NCBI RefSeq assembly: GCF_017833295.1
Contig: NZ_JAFIBW010000001.1
Span: forward strand, 4,863,501 to 4,927,500
DNA from: Methylobacterium sp. PvR107
Lineage (GTDB): Bacteria; Pseudomonadota; Alphaproteobacteria; Rhizobiales; Beijerinckiaceae
Reading direction: 5' to 3'
DNA length: 64,000 nucleotides
Part shown: in pieces, positions 19,233-27,972 of the stretch
Layout: the number at the start of each line of letters is the position of its first letter
Numbering within the stretch: the first letter of the stretch is position 1
The notes under the pieces: model-generated
Database searches by the model: none
What the model saw: only the letters and a program-made list of their open reading frames with translations
What the model was told of the DNA's origin: nothing
Program-made: the position numbers and the translations under genes

Positions 19233-19344
19233 GTCCCGCCTCCCGATCCGCCGATCTTCGAAGCGCTTGACAGCAGAAGGTCCTCGTCCGACGCATCATG
19301 CAAGGCGGAGATTGGTCATCGCCTATGCGAAGAAGCGGAGTCCG

Positions 19345-20313
19345 ATGCTGGTGCGTAACCTGACGCTGCGTCTCGGGCGAGTTCTTGCTGTGGGCACCTT
19401 GGCGGCCCTGGTCAGCGCCCCGGCGTGGGCCGCCGACCCAGTCTTCCCCCCCGGCTCGCGGTTCGGCTTCGAGCCGCCCGCCGACATGGGGCTGTCCCGC
19501 CGCTTCTCCGGCTTCGAGCGGAAGGAGGGCGGCGCGACGTTGTCGGTGGTGGAACTGCCCCCGAACGCCTTCGCGGAGCTCGTCAGCGGCTTCACTGACG
19601 CCAACCTGCTGAGCCAGGGCTTCGCGGTCGAGAAGCGCGAGGAGGTCAAGATCGGCGACAACGAGGGCATGCTCTACACCGGTGAGCAGCCCGCCGATCC
19701 CAACGCCTCCGCGCCGGCGATCCGCAAGTGGATCCTGGTCGTCGGTGCGCCGAGCGTGACCGGCTTGGTGATCGCACAGGCGCTGCCCGACGCCGAGACC
19801 GAGTCGACGATGCGCAAGTTGGTGACCGGCGTCACCCTGCGCCCGGCCCTGAGCCTGAGTGAGCAGGTCGACGCGCTGCCCTTCCGCATCGCCGACCTGG
19901 CCGGCTTCAGGCCGGTGCGGGTGCTGGCGGGGAATTCGGTCCTGCTGACCCAGGGTCCGAAGGACCAGATGCAGAATCTGGAGCAGCCGATCCTGGTGCT
20001 GGCCCAGGCCGTGCAGCAGCCGCCGACGGCCGAGCAACGGGACGGCTTCGCCCGGGCCGCCCTTGCGTCGAACCAGACACTCAAGGACTTCGTGATCGAG
20101 CGCTCGCAGAGCTACCGCTCGAACGGCGTCGATTGGCACGAGATCGTGGCCCGCGCCATCGACCAGCCGACCAACGTGCCGGTGGTCGTCTCGCAGACCA
20201 TCCGGTTCGCACCGGACGGCTACCTGCGCGCGCTCGGCGTGGTCCGGGAGGATCAGCGGTCCGGCGTACTCGCCAAGTTCCGCGAGGTCGTCGACAGTGT
20301 GCAGGTGAAGTAG
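19345..20313 (+). CDS. Hypothetical exported protein with two similar domains
   Basis: This 322-residue protein has a signal peptide (MLVRNLTLRLG to PAWAADP). The mature part appears to hold two copies of a PsbP/Mog1-like alpha-beta fold: residues about 30-170, and 180-322. Each ends with a strand pair, a polar loop and a final amphipathic helix (MRKLVTGVTLRP and KFREVVDSVQVK). Function is unknown. It converges with the gamma-glutamyltransferase gene, leaving 4 bases between stops. The two-domain reading is by eye. Confidence 0.7.
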   Translation: MLVRNLTLRLGRVLAVGTLAALVSAPAWAADPVFPPGSRFGFEPPADMGLSRRFSGFERKEGGATLSVVELPPNAFAELVSGFTDANLLSQGFAVEKREEVKIGDNEGMLYTGEQPADPNASAPAIRKWILVVGAPSVTGLVIAQALPDAETESTMRKLVTGVTLRPALSLSEQVDALPFRIADLAGFRPVRVLAGNSVLLTQGPKDQMQNLEQPILVLAQAVQQPPTAEQRDGFARAALASNQTLKDFVIERSQSYRSNGVDWHEIVARAIDQPTNVPVVVSQTIRFAPDGYLRALGVVREDQRSGVLAKFREVVDSVQVK

Positions 20314-20317
20314 CGCC

Positions 20318-21937
20318 TCACCAGACCGCAGCCTGCCCGTCCCGGCGCGGATCGCTCGCCGCGACGTAGCCCTCGATGGCCGGGTCGCCCATCCGCCAGA
20401 TGAACTGGCCGGCGCCGAAATCCTGGTAGCTGTCCTCGATCACCTCGAGCTTGTGGCCGAGGGCCGTGAGACGATCGAGGGTTGCGGCCGGCATGGCCGC
20501 CTCGACGTTGATGTCGAGGCCCTCGTTCACACGCCACCGCGGCGCGTCGCAGGCGGCTTGCGGGTTCTGACCGTGATCGATCATTCGCACCAGCGTCTGG
20601 ACGTGACCCTGCGGCTGCATGTTGCCGCCCATCACGCCGAAGCTCATCACCGGCGCGCCGGCCTGTGTGAGGAAGCCCGGGATGATCGTGTGGAACGGGC
20701 GTTTGCCCGGCGCCACCCCATTCGGGCTCGCGGGATCGAGCACGAAGCCATAGCCACGGTTCTGCAGCGAGATTCCCCAGCCCGGGATGACGACGCCGGA
20801 GCCGAAGCCCATGAAGTTCGACTGGATGAAGCTCACCATCATGCCGGATTCGTCGGCAGCGGTGAGGTAGATCGTGCCGCCTGCGGGCGGCTTGCCGGGG
20901 CCGAAAACCTGGGCGCGAGTGCGGTCGATCAGCTTGGCGCGATCCGCGAGGTAGGCCGGATCCAGCATCGCCTCCGGCGTCACCTCCATGCTGCGCGGGT
21001 CGGCGACGTACCGGTAGGTGTCGCTGAAGGCGAGCTTCATCGCCTCGATCTGGAGGTGCTGAGACTCGGGACCGTCGACCGGCAAGCCGGCGAGGTCGAA
21101 CTGCTCCAGCATCCCGAGCGCGATCTGCGCGGCGATGCCCTGACCATTCGGGGGGATCTCGTGTAGCGTATAGCCGCGATAATCCTGAGCGGTCGGCGTG
21201 ACCCATTCGGGCCGGAAAGCCGCGAGGTCGGCGGCCGTCATGGCACCGCCATGCGCCTGCGCGTGCGCGGCGATCGCCTCGGCGATCTCGCCCCTGTAGA
21301 ACGCCTCGCCCTTGGTCTCGCCGATCAGCCGCAAGGTCTTCTCGGCACCTGGGAAGGTGACCAACTCGCCGACATCCGGGGCGCGGCCGCGCGGGAGGAA
21401 GAACTCGGCAAAGCCCGGCTGGCGAGTGATCGCCTCAACACCGGCGGCAGCCGCCCATTTCTGCTGTACGACGACGGGGGCGAGATAGCCGCGCTCGGCG
21501 ATGCGGATCGCCGGTTGCATCAGGTCGGCGAAGGGGAGGCGGCCGAAGCGCTCGCTGAGCGCAACCCAGGCCGCGACCGCACCGGGAACGGTGACCGAAT
21601 CCCAGCCGCGCATCGGCGGCCGTTCGGAAGCTCCGTACTTCCGCAGGAAGTAATCCGGGGTCCAGGCCGCTGGCGCGCCGCCCGACGCGTTGAGGCCATG
21701 CAGCGCCTTTCCGTCCCACAGGATGCAGAAGGCGTCGGAGCCGAGACCGTTGCTGCAGGGCTCGGTCACGGTCTTGGCCGCAGCCGTCGCGATCGCCGCG
21801 TCGACAGCGTTTCCGCCCGCCTGGAGCATCTGGATCCCGGCCTGCGCAGCCAGTGCATGCGAGGTCGCCACGCAGTTGCGGCCGAACATCGGCATGCGCA
21901 GCGACGGATACGCGGACATCCAGTTGAAGGGCTTCAT
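20318..21937 (-). CDS. Gamma-glutamyltransferase family protein
   Basis: This 539-residue Ntn-hydrolase has the family start VATSHALAAQAGIQMLQAGGNAVDAAIA, a PNGQGI motif, the autoprocessing region GGTIYLTAADESG, SNFMGFGSGVV, and the C-terminal GVMGGNMQPQGH. The Thr in GGTIYL is the likely nucleophile. There is no signal peptide, unlike classical periplasmic Ggt, so it fits the cytoplasmic YwrD-like branch. Substrates could be glutathione-type or other gamma-glutamyl compounds. The ATG at 21937 is used; 13 upstream residues in frame are Arg-rich and unlike the family. Confidence 0.85.
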   Translation of the reverse strand: MKPFNWMSAYPSLRMPMFGRNCVATSHALAAQAGIQMLQAGGNAVDAAIATAAAKTVTEPCSNGLGSDAFCILWDGKALHGLNASGGAPAAWTPDYFLRKYGASERPPMRGWDSVTVPGAVAAWVALSERFGRLPFADLMQPAIRIAERGYLAPVVVQQKWAAAAGVEAITRQPGFAEFFLPRGRAPDVGELVTFPGAEKTLRLIGETKGEAFYRGEIAEAIAAHAQAHGGAMTAADLAAFRPEWVTPTAQDYRGYTLHEIPPNGQGIAAQIALGMLEQFDLAGLPVDGPESQHLQIEAMKLAFSDTYRYVADPRSMEVTPEAMLDPAYLADRAKLIDRTRAQVFGPGKPPAGGTIYLTAADESGMMVSFIQSNFMGFGSGVVIPGWGISLQNRGYGFVLDPASPNGVAPGKRPFHTIIPGFLTQAGAPVMSFGVMGGNMQPQGHVQTLVRMIDHGQNPQAACDAPRWRVNEGLDINVEAAMPAATLDRLTALGHKLEVIEDSYQDFGAGQFIWRMGDPAIEGYVAASDPRRDGQAAVW

Positions 21938-22035
21938 GAGATCGATCCCGTCGCGGCGGCACCGACGTCGCCGCATCGACTGGCATACAGGATTACCGAA
22001 GCCGGTGAAGGCGAGACAACGTGAGATCGCAAACG

Positions 22036-22062
22036 AAAAGCGCGGACCCGTGGGCCCGCGCT
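22036..22062 (-). terminator. Terminator after the 22095 gene
   Basis: A GC-rich stem with one mismatch (about 22040-22061) is followed on the minus strand by TTTTCGTTT. It lies about 35 bases past the stop of the small exported protein. Confidence 0.65.
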
Positions 22063-22094
22063 CCGCATGGTCAGCCCGATGAGGCCGATTGATC

Positions 22095-22517
22095 CTAGTA
22101 GGGGCGGCCGTAGAGCGGCGACGTCGGGTCCAGGCGATCGACGAAGGAGAGATCGACGTTCCGGATCGCGGACGAACGGGCGCCGATGAACGGGCCGTTG
22201 GTGATCGGATCCGGCAGGATGCCGCGGCCGAAGCGGTCGGTCGGGCCGTAGGGCGGGGTCAGCTGGTTCGACGCCGCGATCAGGTAGGGGTTCAGGGCCG
22301 GGTTGCGCGAGCCGCCGGCACCCGGAACGTTCGAGGTCAGCGGCACGTTGCCGGCGTCGAGCCAGCTGCGCGGGCGGACACGGATCGGCAGGGGCCGGCT
22401 GACCCGATAGATCGGGCCCGTTACGAAGCCGTCCTGTGCCTGGGCCGGCGCAGGGACCGCGGCGCCGAAGCCGGCAGCGGCGATGACGCCGAGAAGGGCG
22501 ATCTTAAGCGAGCGCAT
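22095..22517 (-). CDS. Hypothetical exported protein
   Basis: This 140-residue protein has a signal peptide (MRSLKIALLG to AQAQDG, cleavage near 28). The mature part is low in charge and rich in Pro, Asn, Arg and Gly, with segments RPLPIRVRPRSWLD and NPYLIAASNQLTPPYG. Such proteins are seen in Methylobacteriaceae without a function. The ATG at 22517 is preferred over a TTG two codons upstream. Confidence 0.65.
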   Translation of the reverse strand: MRSLKIALLGVIAAAGFGAAVPAPAQAQDGFVTGPIYRVSRPLPIRVRPRSWLDAGNVPLTSNVPGAGGSRNPALNPYLIAASNQLTPPYGPTDRFGRGILPDPITNGPFIGARSSAIRNVDLSFVDRLDPTSPLYGRPY

Positions 22518-22653
22518 GGCCAACCTTGTCTGAGAGTGGCATCAATATGGCGGTGGAAGCTTAACAGTTCGCCGCCTTTGAGAAGAAGACGCTTGAGCGG
22601 GGCTGTTGTTCCGGCGAAACGGTCGAGCTTGTGCGTTTTGCCACACTGCAGCC

Positions 22654-23475
22654 TCATTTCTTAATTCGCGCCCTTCGACCGATCGATCCTGTCCGGCTTG
22701 CGGCCTCCGCGGTGGGCTTGGCGAACGCGCAAGCTTCGGAGTTTCTGGGCGCGGCCGAGAAGGCCGCGGTCGTGTCCGGATCCGCAAGGTCGACGAGGCT
22801 CAGTGCGTCGATCATGCAGGCGACCGTTTGCGCCTCCGGCGGTTGCGCCAGTGGCGCGCAGAGCCAGCCATCCAGCCGGGAAGTCGCCTCTCGGGTCACA
22901 AAGCCGATGCATGTCCGCTGCGACGCACCGCCGAGCGTCACCTCGAGAAGCTCCACAGCCCCGAACTTCGTGTCGATCCGGCTGTACGGGCCGGTTCGCA
23001 ACACGGACAGGGCTGAGTGACCGATCTCGGGACCGGCGGCGGCGCGCCGGGCCATGAGCACGAAAAGGCTGGACGGGAGGTCGGCGGACCGACCGCGCGT
23101 CAGGGTGACCCGCACCATCGGGGCCTCCATCGTGTCGAAGTCCCCGCGTGTCAGCGTATCTTCGCGCTGGCCTGTCCGGGCGTCGACCCGCCCAGACGCA
23201 ACGCGGACCGGATCGGAGCCCGGTTCCGCCAAGCCGAACTGCGCGACCGTGGCAAGGGGAGGGCCCTGATCGGCCGGCTTCAACGGGACGAAGGATGTCG
23301 CAAGGCGTGCGGCTCCCGATGGTTCGACGTTCGTCCGCGCGTAGCAGGACAATGCCGTGATCACGGCGGCCGCGAGGGCGAGTTGCACGCTGACTCGAAG
23401 AGGCGACAGCCCGTGCCGACGGGCCGCCGACCCGGTCTCGACGACGCCGTCGTCTCGTGTTGCCCTGATCAGCAT
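22654..23475 (-). CDS. Hypothetical membrane-anchored protein
   Basis: This 273-residue protein has a short cytoplasmic N-terminus, one hydrophobic segment at about residues 30-47 (VQLALAAAVITALSCYA) and a periplasmic remainder. Four or five cysteines in the C-terminal half (RTCIGF, WLCAPL, VACMID, EACAF) could make disulfides. A signature AQTVACMIDALSLVDL is prominent but I do not recognise the family. ATG 23475 has GGGGTGAC before it; a TTG 10 codons upstream is the alternative start. Confidence 0.6.
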   Translation of the reverse strand: MLIRATRDDGVVETGSAARRHGLSPLRVSVQLALAAAVITALSCYARTNVEPSGAARLATSFVPLKPADQGPPLATVAQFGLAEPGSDPVRVASGRVDARTGQREDTLTRGDFDTMEAPMVRVTLTRGRSADLPSSLFVLMARRAAAGPEIGHSALSVLRTGPYSRIDTKFGAVELLEVTLGGASQRTCIGFVTREATSRLDGWLCAPLAQPPEAQTVACMIDALSLVDLADPDTTAAFSAAPRNSEACAFAKPTAEAASRTGSIGRRARIKK

Positions 23476-23624
23476 GTCACCCCGTGCGGACGGCTGCTCC
23501 GTCAAGCCGCCGCCAGGGTCGCCAGAAAGGATTAATTTCCCTTTCCGTAAGGCCGGACGATCACCGGCTTCGTTCCCCTAAGGTGAATTATCGGTTGCCC
23601 CGAAGGACTGCGAACGCGGGTTAG

Positions 23625-23750
23625 CAGAGCTTGGCTCCAGCTCGAAGGGACAAACGCGTCATTCCGGGACTGCGGAGCCAGGCCCGGAATGGCGGCGTGA
23701 TTGTTGCGCGGCAAATGCCCCACGGAAGCGTTGCAACCCGTCAACCCGAA
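23625..23750 (+). repeat. Composite intergenic repeat, copy B (outer module only)
   Basis: This is the shorter relative of copy A (15791-16016): the left block with CGTCATTCCGGGACTGCGG joins directly to the right block with CACGGAAGCGTTGCAACCC, and the roughly 100-base inner part of A is absent. It lies in the 486-base gene-free stretch before asd. A further 15-base match, GGCGGGATCTGCGGC, occurs at 23841-23855 and at 16179-16193 near copy A. I see no other gene or RNA in this stretch. Confidence 0.65.
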
Positions 23751-23961
23751 CGGCGACCCGGGTTGCCCCGACAGCGGCCTTGACACCGCGGTCCCATCGG
23801 CGCCTTGCTCAACCCGGCCGTCGATCCCACCTCCCGCGAGGGCGGGATCTGCGGCCGCGTCCGTTTTACGGGCGCCGTCCGGCACGAACGATCCTTCGGC
23901 CGAATTCGCAGGCGAGAGCGCGGCACCCGGATCGATCGGGGTTTCCGCGCGGAGACGAGAG

Positions 23962-24999
23962 ATGGGTTACAAGGTCGCCGTCGTCGGCGCCACGGGCAAC
24001 GTGGGCCGCGAAATGCTCGATATCCTGGCCGAGCGGGCTTTTCCCGCCGACGAGGTCGTGGCTCTGGCCTCGCGCCGCAGCCAGGGTCAGGAAGTCTCCT
24101 ACGGCGACAAGACGCTCAAGGTCAAAACCCTCGACACGTACGACTTCTCCGACACCGACATCTGCCTGATGTCGGCCGGCGGCGAGGCGTCGAAGGAGTG
24201 GTCGCCGCGCATCGGCCAGACGGGCTGCGTGGTGATCGATAATTCTTCGGCATTCCGCTACGACGCCGACGTGCCGCTGATCGTGCCCGAAGTGAATGCC
24301 GACGCCGTGGTCGGCTTCACCAAGCGCAACATCATCGCCAATCCGAACTGCTCGACCGCGCAGCTGGTCGTCGCGCTGAAGCCCCTCCACGAGGCGGCCA
24401 CGATCAAGCGCGTCGTGGTTTCGACCTACCAGTCGGTCTCCGGCGCCGGCAAGGAGGCGATGGACGAGCTGTTCAACCAGACCCGCGCGGTGTTCACCGC
24501 CGGCGAGATCAAGGAGGGCGGCAAGTTCACCAAGCGCATCGCCTTCAACGTCATCCCCCACATCGACGTGTTCATGGAGGATGGCTACACGAAGGAAGAG
24601 TGGAAGATGGTCGCCGAGACCAAGAAGATGCTCGACCCGAAGATCAAGCTGACTGCGACCGCCGTCCGCGTCCCGGTCTTCATCGGGCACGCGGAAGCGG
24701 TGAACGTGGAATTCGAGCGGCCGCTCTCGGCCGAGAAGGCCACCGAGATCCTGCGCGCCGCCCCCGGCGTGCTGGTGATCGATAAGCGCGAGAACGGCGG
24801 CTACATGACGCCCCACGAGGCGGCCGGCGAGGACGCGACCTACATCTCGCGCATCCGCGAGGACGCGACGGTGGAGAACGGCCTGAACTTCTGGTGCGTC
24901 TCCGATAACCTGCGCAAGGGCGCCGCCCTGAACGCGGTTCAGATCGCCGAGGTGCTGGTCAACCGCAAGCTGCTGAATCGGGCCAAGCGCGCCGCCTGA
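23962..24999 (+). CDS. asd: Aspartate-semialdehyde dehydrogenase
   Basis: Asd reduces aspartyl phosphate to aspartate semialdehyde, the branch point to lysine, methionine and threonine. The 345-residue protein has the NADP-binding start MGYKVAVVGATGNVGRE, CLMSAGGEASKEW, and the catalytic Cys in NPNCSTAQLVVALKPL (about residue 131), then TYQSVSGAGKEAMDEL and the His region RVPVFIGHAEAVNVEF. The ATG at 23962 fits the family start. lysC and dapB of the same pathway are elsewhere in the window. Confidence 0.96.
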   Translation: MGYKVAVVGATGNVGREMLDILAERAFPADEVVALASRRSQGQEVSYGDKTLKVKTLDTYDFSDTDICLMSAGGEASKEWSPRIGQTGCVVIDNSSAFRYDADVPLIVPEVNADAVVGFTKRNIIANPNCSTAQLVVALKPLHEAATIKRVVVSTYQSVSGAGKEAMDELFNQTRAVFTAGEIKEGGKFTKRIAFNVIPHIDVFMEDGYTKEEWKMVAETKKMLDPKIKLTATAVRVPVFIGHAEAVNVEFERPLSAEKATEILRAAPGVLVIDKRENGGYMTPHEAAGEDATYISRIREDATVENGLNFWCVSDNLRKGAALNAVQIAEVLVNRKLLNRAKRAA

Positions 25000-25021
25000 G
25001 ACTACCTCCCCCCCTCCTAGC

Positions 25022-25040
25022 GGGGGGGGGGGGGGGGGGG
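25022..25040 (+). repeat. Uninterrupted 19-base G tract
   Basis: Nineteen consecutive G residues follow CCCCCCTCCTAGC, 22 bases after the asd stop and about 100 bases before the next ATG. The C run and G run can form a hairpin that would end asd transcription. Homopolymers of this length are unstable on replication and are also common sequencing errors, so the exact count is uncertain. Confidence 0.8.
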
Positions 25041-25139
25041 ACCTGCACCCGGGGTCTTGGGATAGATAACCTAGGATCCGTCACGCGTCTGTCATCGCCC
25101 GGGCTCACGCCCTACTCCGGATCACACGGAGATTCGGGT

Positions 25140-26972
25140 ATGCGGCGCGTCATCGTTTCCTGCCTCATCGGTTTCGGCATCGCGGGGCCGGTTCAGGCGC
25201 AGCCGGAGGCCCGCAACGTCGTTCTGTTCATCGCTGACGGGCTCCGCGCCGGCATGGTGAACGGCGCGAACGCACCGACCATGGACCGCCTGATGCGGGC
25301 CGGGGTGCGGTTCACCAATACGCATTCCCTGTTCCCGACCTTCACCATGCCCAACGCCACCGCGATGGCGACGGGCCATCTGCTGGGCGATACCGGGCAG
25401 TTCGGGAACACGATCTACACGGCCTTCCCGGTTCCGGGTGCCGGCGAGAGCCTGACGCCGTTTCTGGAGAGTGATCCGGTCCTCGGCGACGTCGACGCGC
25501 ATTTTGCCAGCAACTACCTCAACGAGGAGACGATCCTGCGCGCGGCCCACGCCAAGGGGCTGTCGACCGCCAGCATCGGCAAGCTCGGACCGTCGCTGGT
25601 CTTCGACCACACGGCGCGTTCAGGACAGGACAGCATCCTGGTCGATGACAGCACGGGCCGGCCCGGCGGCATCCCGCTGAGCGAGGAACTCCGCACGCGT
25701 CTCGGTGCGGTCGGCCTGCCGGTCCAGGCGCCCACGCGGGGTGCCAACGGCCAGGCCGGGACCGCGGAGGTGCCCGGAACCCTGGCGGCCAACGTCGAGC
25801 AGCAGGGCTACTTCACCGATGTGGCCACCAAGGCGGTCCTGCCGCTGTTCAAGGCTCGCGGGAAACCGTTCGTGCTTGTGTTCTGGTCGCGCGATCCGGA
25901 CGGGACGCAGCACAATCAGGGCGACAGTCTCGGGCGGCTGGTGCCGGGGATCAACGGTCCGACCAGCCTTGCGGCGATCCACAACGCGGACACGAACCTG
26001 GCCACGCTGCTCGCCGCGCTGAACGAACAGGGTCTGTCGGACAGCACGGACGTGATCCTCACCTCCGATCACGGCTTCTCCACCATCTCCAAGGAGAGCG
26101 CGACGAGCTTCTCCGCGACGCAGGCCTACAAGGGCGTTCCGAAGGGACAGCTGCCCCCGGGCTTCCTCGCCGTCGACCTCGCGCATGATCTCGGGCTCGG
26201 CCTGTTCGATCCCGACGCCAAGGGCGCCCAGCTCGCTGCCGATGCCTTTCCCAGCCGGGCCAACGGCCTGCTCGGCACCGACCCGGCGAAGCCCGACGTG
26301 GTTGTCGCGGCCAATGGCGGCTCGGATCTGGTCTACCTGCCGAGCGGCGACAAGGCGCTTGCGCGGAAGGTGGTCGAGGCTCTGTCGCGCCAGGACTACG
26401 TGAGCGGCCTGTTCGTGAGTGCCGCCCTCGGGCCGATCCCCGGGGCGCTGCCGCTCTCCGCAATCGCCCTCGACGGATCGGCTCTGACCCCGATGCCGGC
26501 GATCGTGGTCAACTTCCGGAGCTTCTCGACGGGGTGTTCGGATCCGACGACCTGCGGGGTCGAGGTTTCCGATACAGGGCTGCAGCAGGGCCAGGGCATG
26601 CACGGCAGCTTCTCGCGCGCCGATACCCGCAACGTCATGGGTGCGCGGGGGCCGAGCTTCCGGGCGGGCCATGACAGCCCGGCGCCGGCGAGCAACGCCG
26701 ATCTCGGCCAGACGATCGCTCACCTCCTCGGCCTCACGATCCCCGGCAGGGGCCATCTGGTCGGTCGCGTCCTGACCGAGGCGCTCAAGAACGGCAGCAC
26801 CCCGACCTTCGCCAGGGCGGTGCTGCGCTCGGATCCGGACGCCGCCGGCCACGTGACGGTGCTGGCGTATCAGACCGTGGGTCAGACACGCTACTTCGAT
26901 GCTGCGGGATATCCCGGCCGCACCCTCGGCCTCGACGTTCCGGCCCTCTCGGCCGCGGCGGAGGCGCATTGA
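25140..26972 (+). CDS. Alkaline phosphatase family protein (phosphodiesterase/pyrophosphatase type)
   Basis: This 610-residue secreted enzyme has a signal peptide ending about GPVQAQP. The metal-binding start is VVLFIADGLRAGM (Asp), the nucleophile is in PTFTMPNATAMATGH (a Thr or Ser near residue 63), and the later metal ligands are seen in SRDPDGTQHNQG and TSDHGFSTI, with a final His in GMHGSFSRADTRNVMGARGP. This fits the nucleotide pyrophosphatase/phosphodiesterase branch rather than PhoA. The substrate is unknown. The gene is alone, with the G tract in its upstream region. Confidence 0.82.
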   Translation: MRRVIVSCLIGFGIAGPVQAQPEARNVVLFIADGLRAGMVNGANAPTMDRLMRAGVRFTNTHSLFPTFTMPNATAMATGHLLGDTGQFGNTIYTAFPVPGAGESLTPFLESDPVLGDVDAHFASNYLNEETILRAAHAKGLSTASIGKLGPSLVFDHTARSGQDSILVDDSTGRPGGIPLSEELRTRLGAVGLPVQAPTRGANGQAGTAEVPGTLAANVEQQGYFTDVATKAVLPLFKARGKPFVLVFWSRDPDGTQHNQGDSLGRLVPGINGPTSLAAIHNADTNLATLLAALNEQGLSDSTDVILTSDHGFSTISKESATSFSATQAYKGVPKGQLPPGFLAVDLAHDLGLGLFDPDAKGAQLAADAFPSRANGLLGTDPAKPDVVVAANGGSDLVYLPSGDKALARKVVEALSRQDYVSGLFVSAALGPIPGALPLSAIALDGSALTPMPAIVVNFRSFSTGCSDPTTCGVEVSDTGLQQGQGMHGSFSRADTRNVMGARGPSFRAGHDSPAPASNADLGQTIAHLLGLTIPGRGHLVGRVLTEALKNGSTPTFARAVLRSDPDAAGHVTVLAYQTVGQTRYFDAAGYPGRTLGLDVPALSAAAEAH

Positions 26973-27112
26973 GCGTCGCGCCACCGGCGTCGGCATCGGT
27001 CGTACGTCCCGACCGCGTGGCGACCGCGGAAGAGGCGATCCCCCGCCCCCGCATCCTGATGTGCCCGCCGCAACGGGCCTTGACGGAGGGCTCCAGGGAT
27101 CGCGCAGCCGGC

Positions 27113-27135
27113 CGGAGGCCTCCTCGAGGCCTCCG
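27113..27135. terminator. Hairpin between two converging genes
   Basis: A perfect 10-bp stem CGGAGGCCTC with a 3-base loop lies between the phosphatase gene and the GapR gene, which converge. There is no U tract on either side, so termination is likely but not certain. Confidence 0.4.
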
Positions 27136-27200
27136 CTGCGGTCCGGCCACCTCAGGATGGTCGCCGCGCGTCGGACCGGCTGCGCTTTCGCGCGGCCCGA

Positions 27201-27494
27201 CTAGGCCATGCCGAGCGCCTGCATGTACAGCTCGAGGATCGCTTCCTGCTCTTGGCGCTCGCTGTGATCCTGCTTGCGGATCCGCAGGATCGTCCGCACG
27301 GCCTTCGCGTCGAAACCGCGGCCCTTCAGCTCGGCGAACACCTCCTTGATGTCGCCCATGATGCCGGCCTTCTCCTCCTCGAGGCGCTCCAGGCGCTCGA
27401 TGAACTGCTTCAGCTCGTCGGCCGCGACGCCCTCGGCCGAGGAAACGTCGCCGCCGGGCCGCTGGGCCGCGGCGGGCATCGAATGGGCGTTCAT
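27201..27494 (-). CDS. gapR: GapR family DNA-binding protein (DUF2312)
   Basis: GapR of Caulobacter binds over-twisted AT-rich DNA ahead of replication forks and helps topoisomerases. The 97-residue protein has the family core: [18 protein letters not shown] (helix 1), [16 protein letters not shown], then [20 protein letters not shown] and the C-terminal [10 protein letters not shown]. The N-terminal 25 residues are a flexible tail. The gene symbol is by family; identity as the orthologue is probable because most alphaproteobacteria have one copy. Confidence 0.88.
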   Translation of the reverse strand: MNAHSMPAAAQRPGGDVSSAEGVAADELKQFIERLERLEEEKAGIMGDIKEVFAELKGRGFDAKAVRTILRIRKQDHSERQEQEAILELYMQALGMA

Positions 27495-27602
27495 GGGGCT
27501 CTCCGAAATGCACGGCGCGGTTGCGCCCTGACCCGTGGTTAACGGGCCGGCCTTACCGGAAGCTTAGCCGATTCCCGGGTCGAGGGGGACCGCAACGCCC
27601 CG

Positions 27603-27911
27603 TCAATGGTCTTTCGCCTGCTGAGCGGCGAAGCCCGCCTGCTGCGCGGCACTCGCCTCGGTCTGGTGGCGGGCCTTCCAGGCCTCGTAGGGCATCCCGT
27701 AGACGGCCTCGCGGCTGGCATCCTTGGTGAGCGGCACGCCCTTCTCGTCGGCGGCATCCTTGAGCCAGTTCGACAGGCAGTTCCGGCAGAAGCCGGCGAG
27801 GTTCATCAGGTCGATGTTCTGCACGTCCGTCCGGTTGCGCAGGTGCGCGACGAGGCGGCGGAACACGGCCGCCTCGAGCTCGGTCTGGGTCTGCGGGTCG
27901 ATCTCGCTCAT
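27603..27911 (-). CDS. DUF1244 domain protein
   Basis: This 102-residue cytoplasmic protein has the DUF1244 core DVQNIDLMNLAGFCRNCLSNWL, with a Cys-x-x-Cys pair, and VYGMPYEAWKARHQ. The family is conserved in alpha- and gammaproteobacteria; the Cys pair hints at metal binding. The C-terminus has Ala/Gln repeats (AAQQAGFAAQQAK). The ATG at 27911 fits; a GTG at 27965 would add 18 residues. It lies between gapR and the amidohydrolase gene on the same strand. Confidence 0.85.
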   Translation of the reverse strand: MSEIDPQTQTELEAAVFRRLVAHLRNRTDVQNIDLMNLAGFCRNCLSNWLKDAADEKGVPLTKDASREAVYGMPYEAWKARHQTEASAAQQAGFAAQQAKDH

Positions 27912-27972
27912 CGGTCGTGGCACTTTCCGGTTCTGGCTGTCCGCCTGCATTTCGGAGCCGGCCACCCACAGA

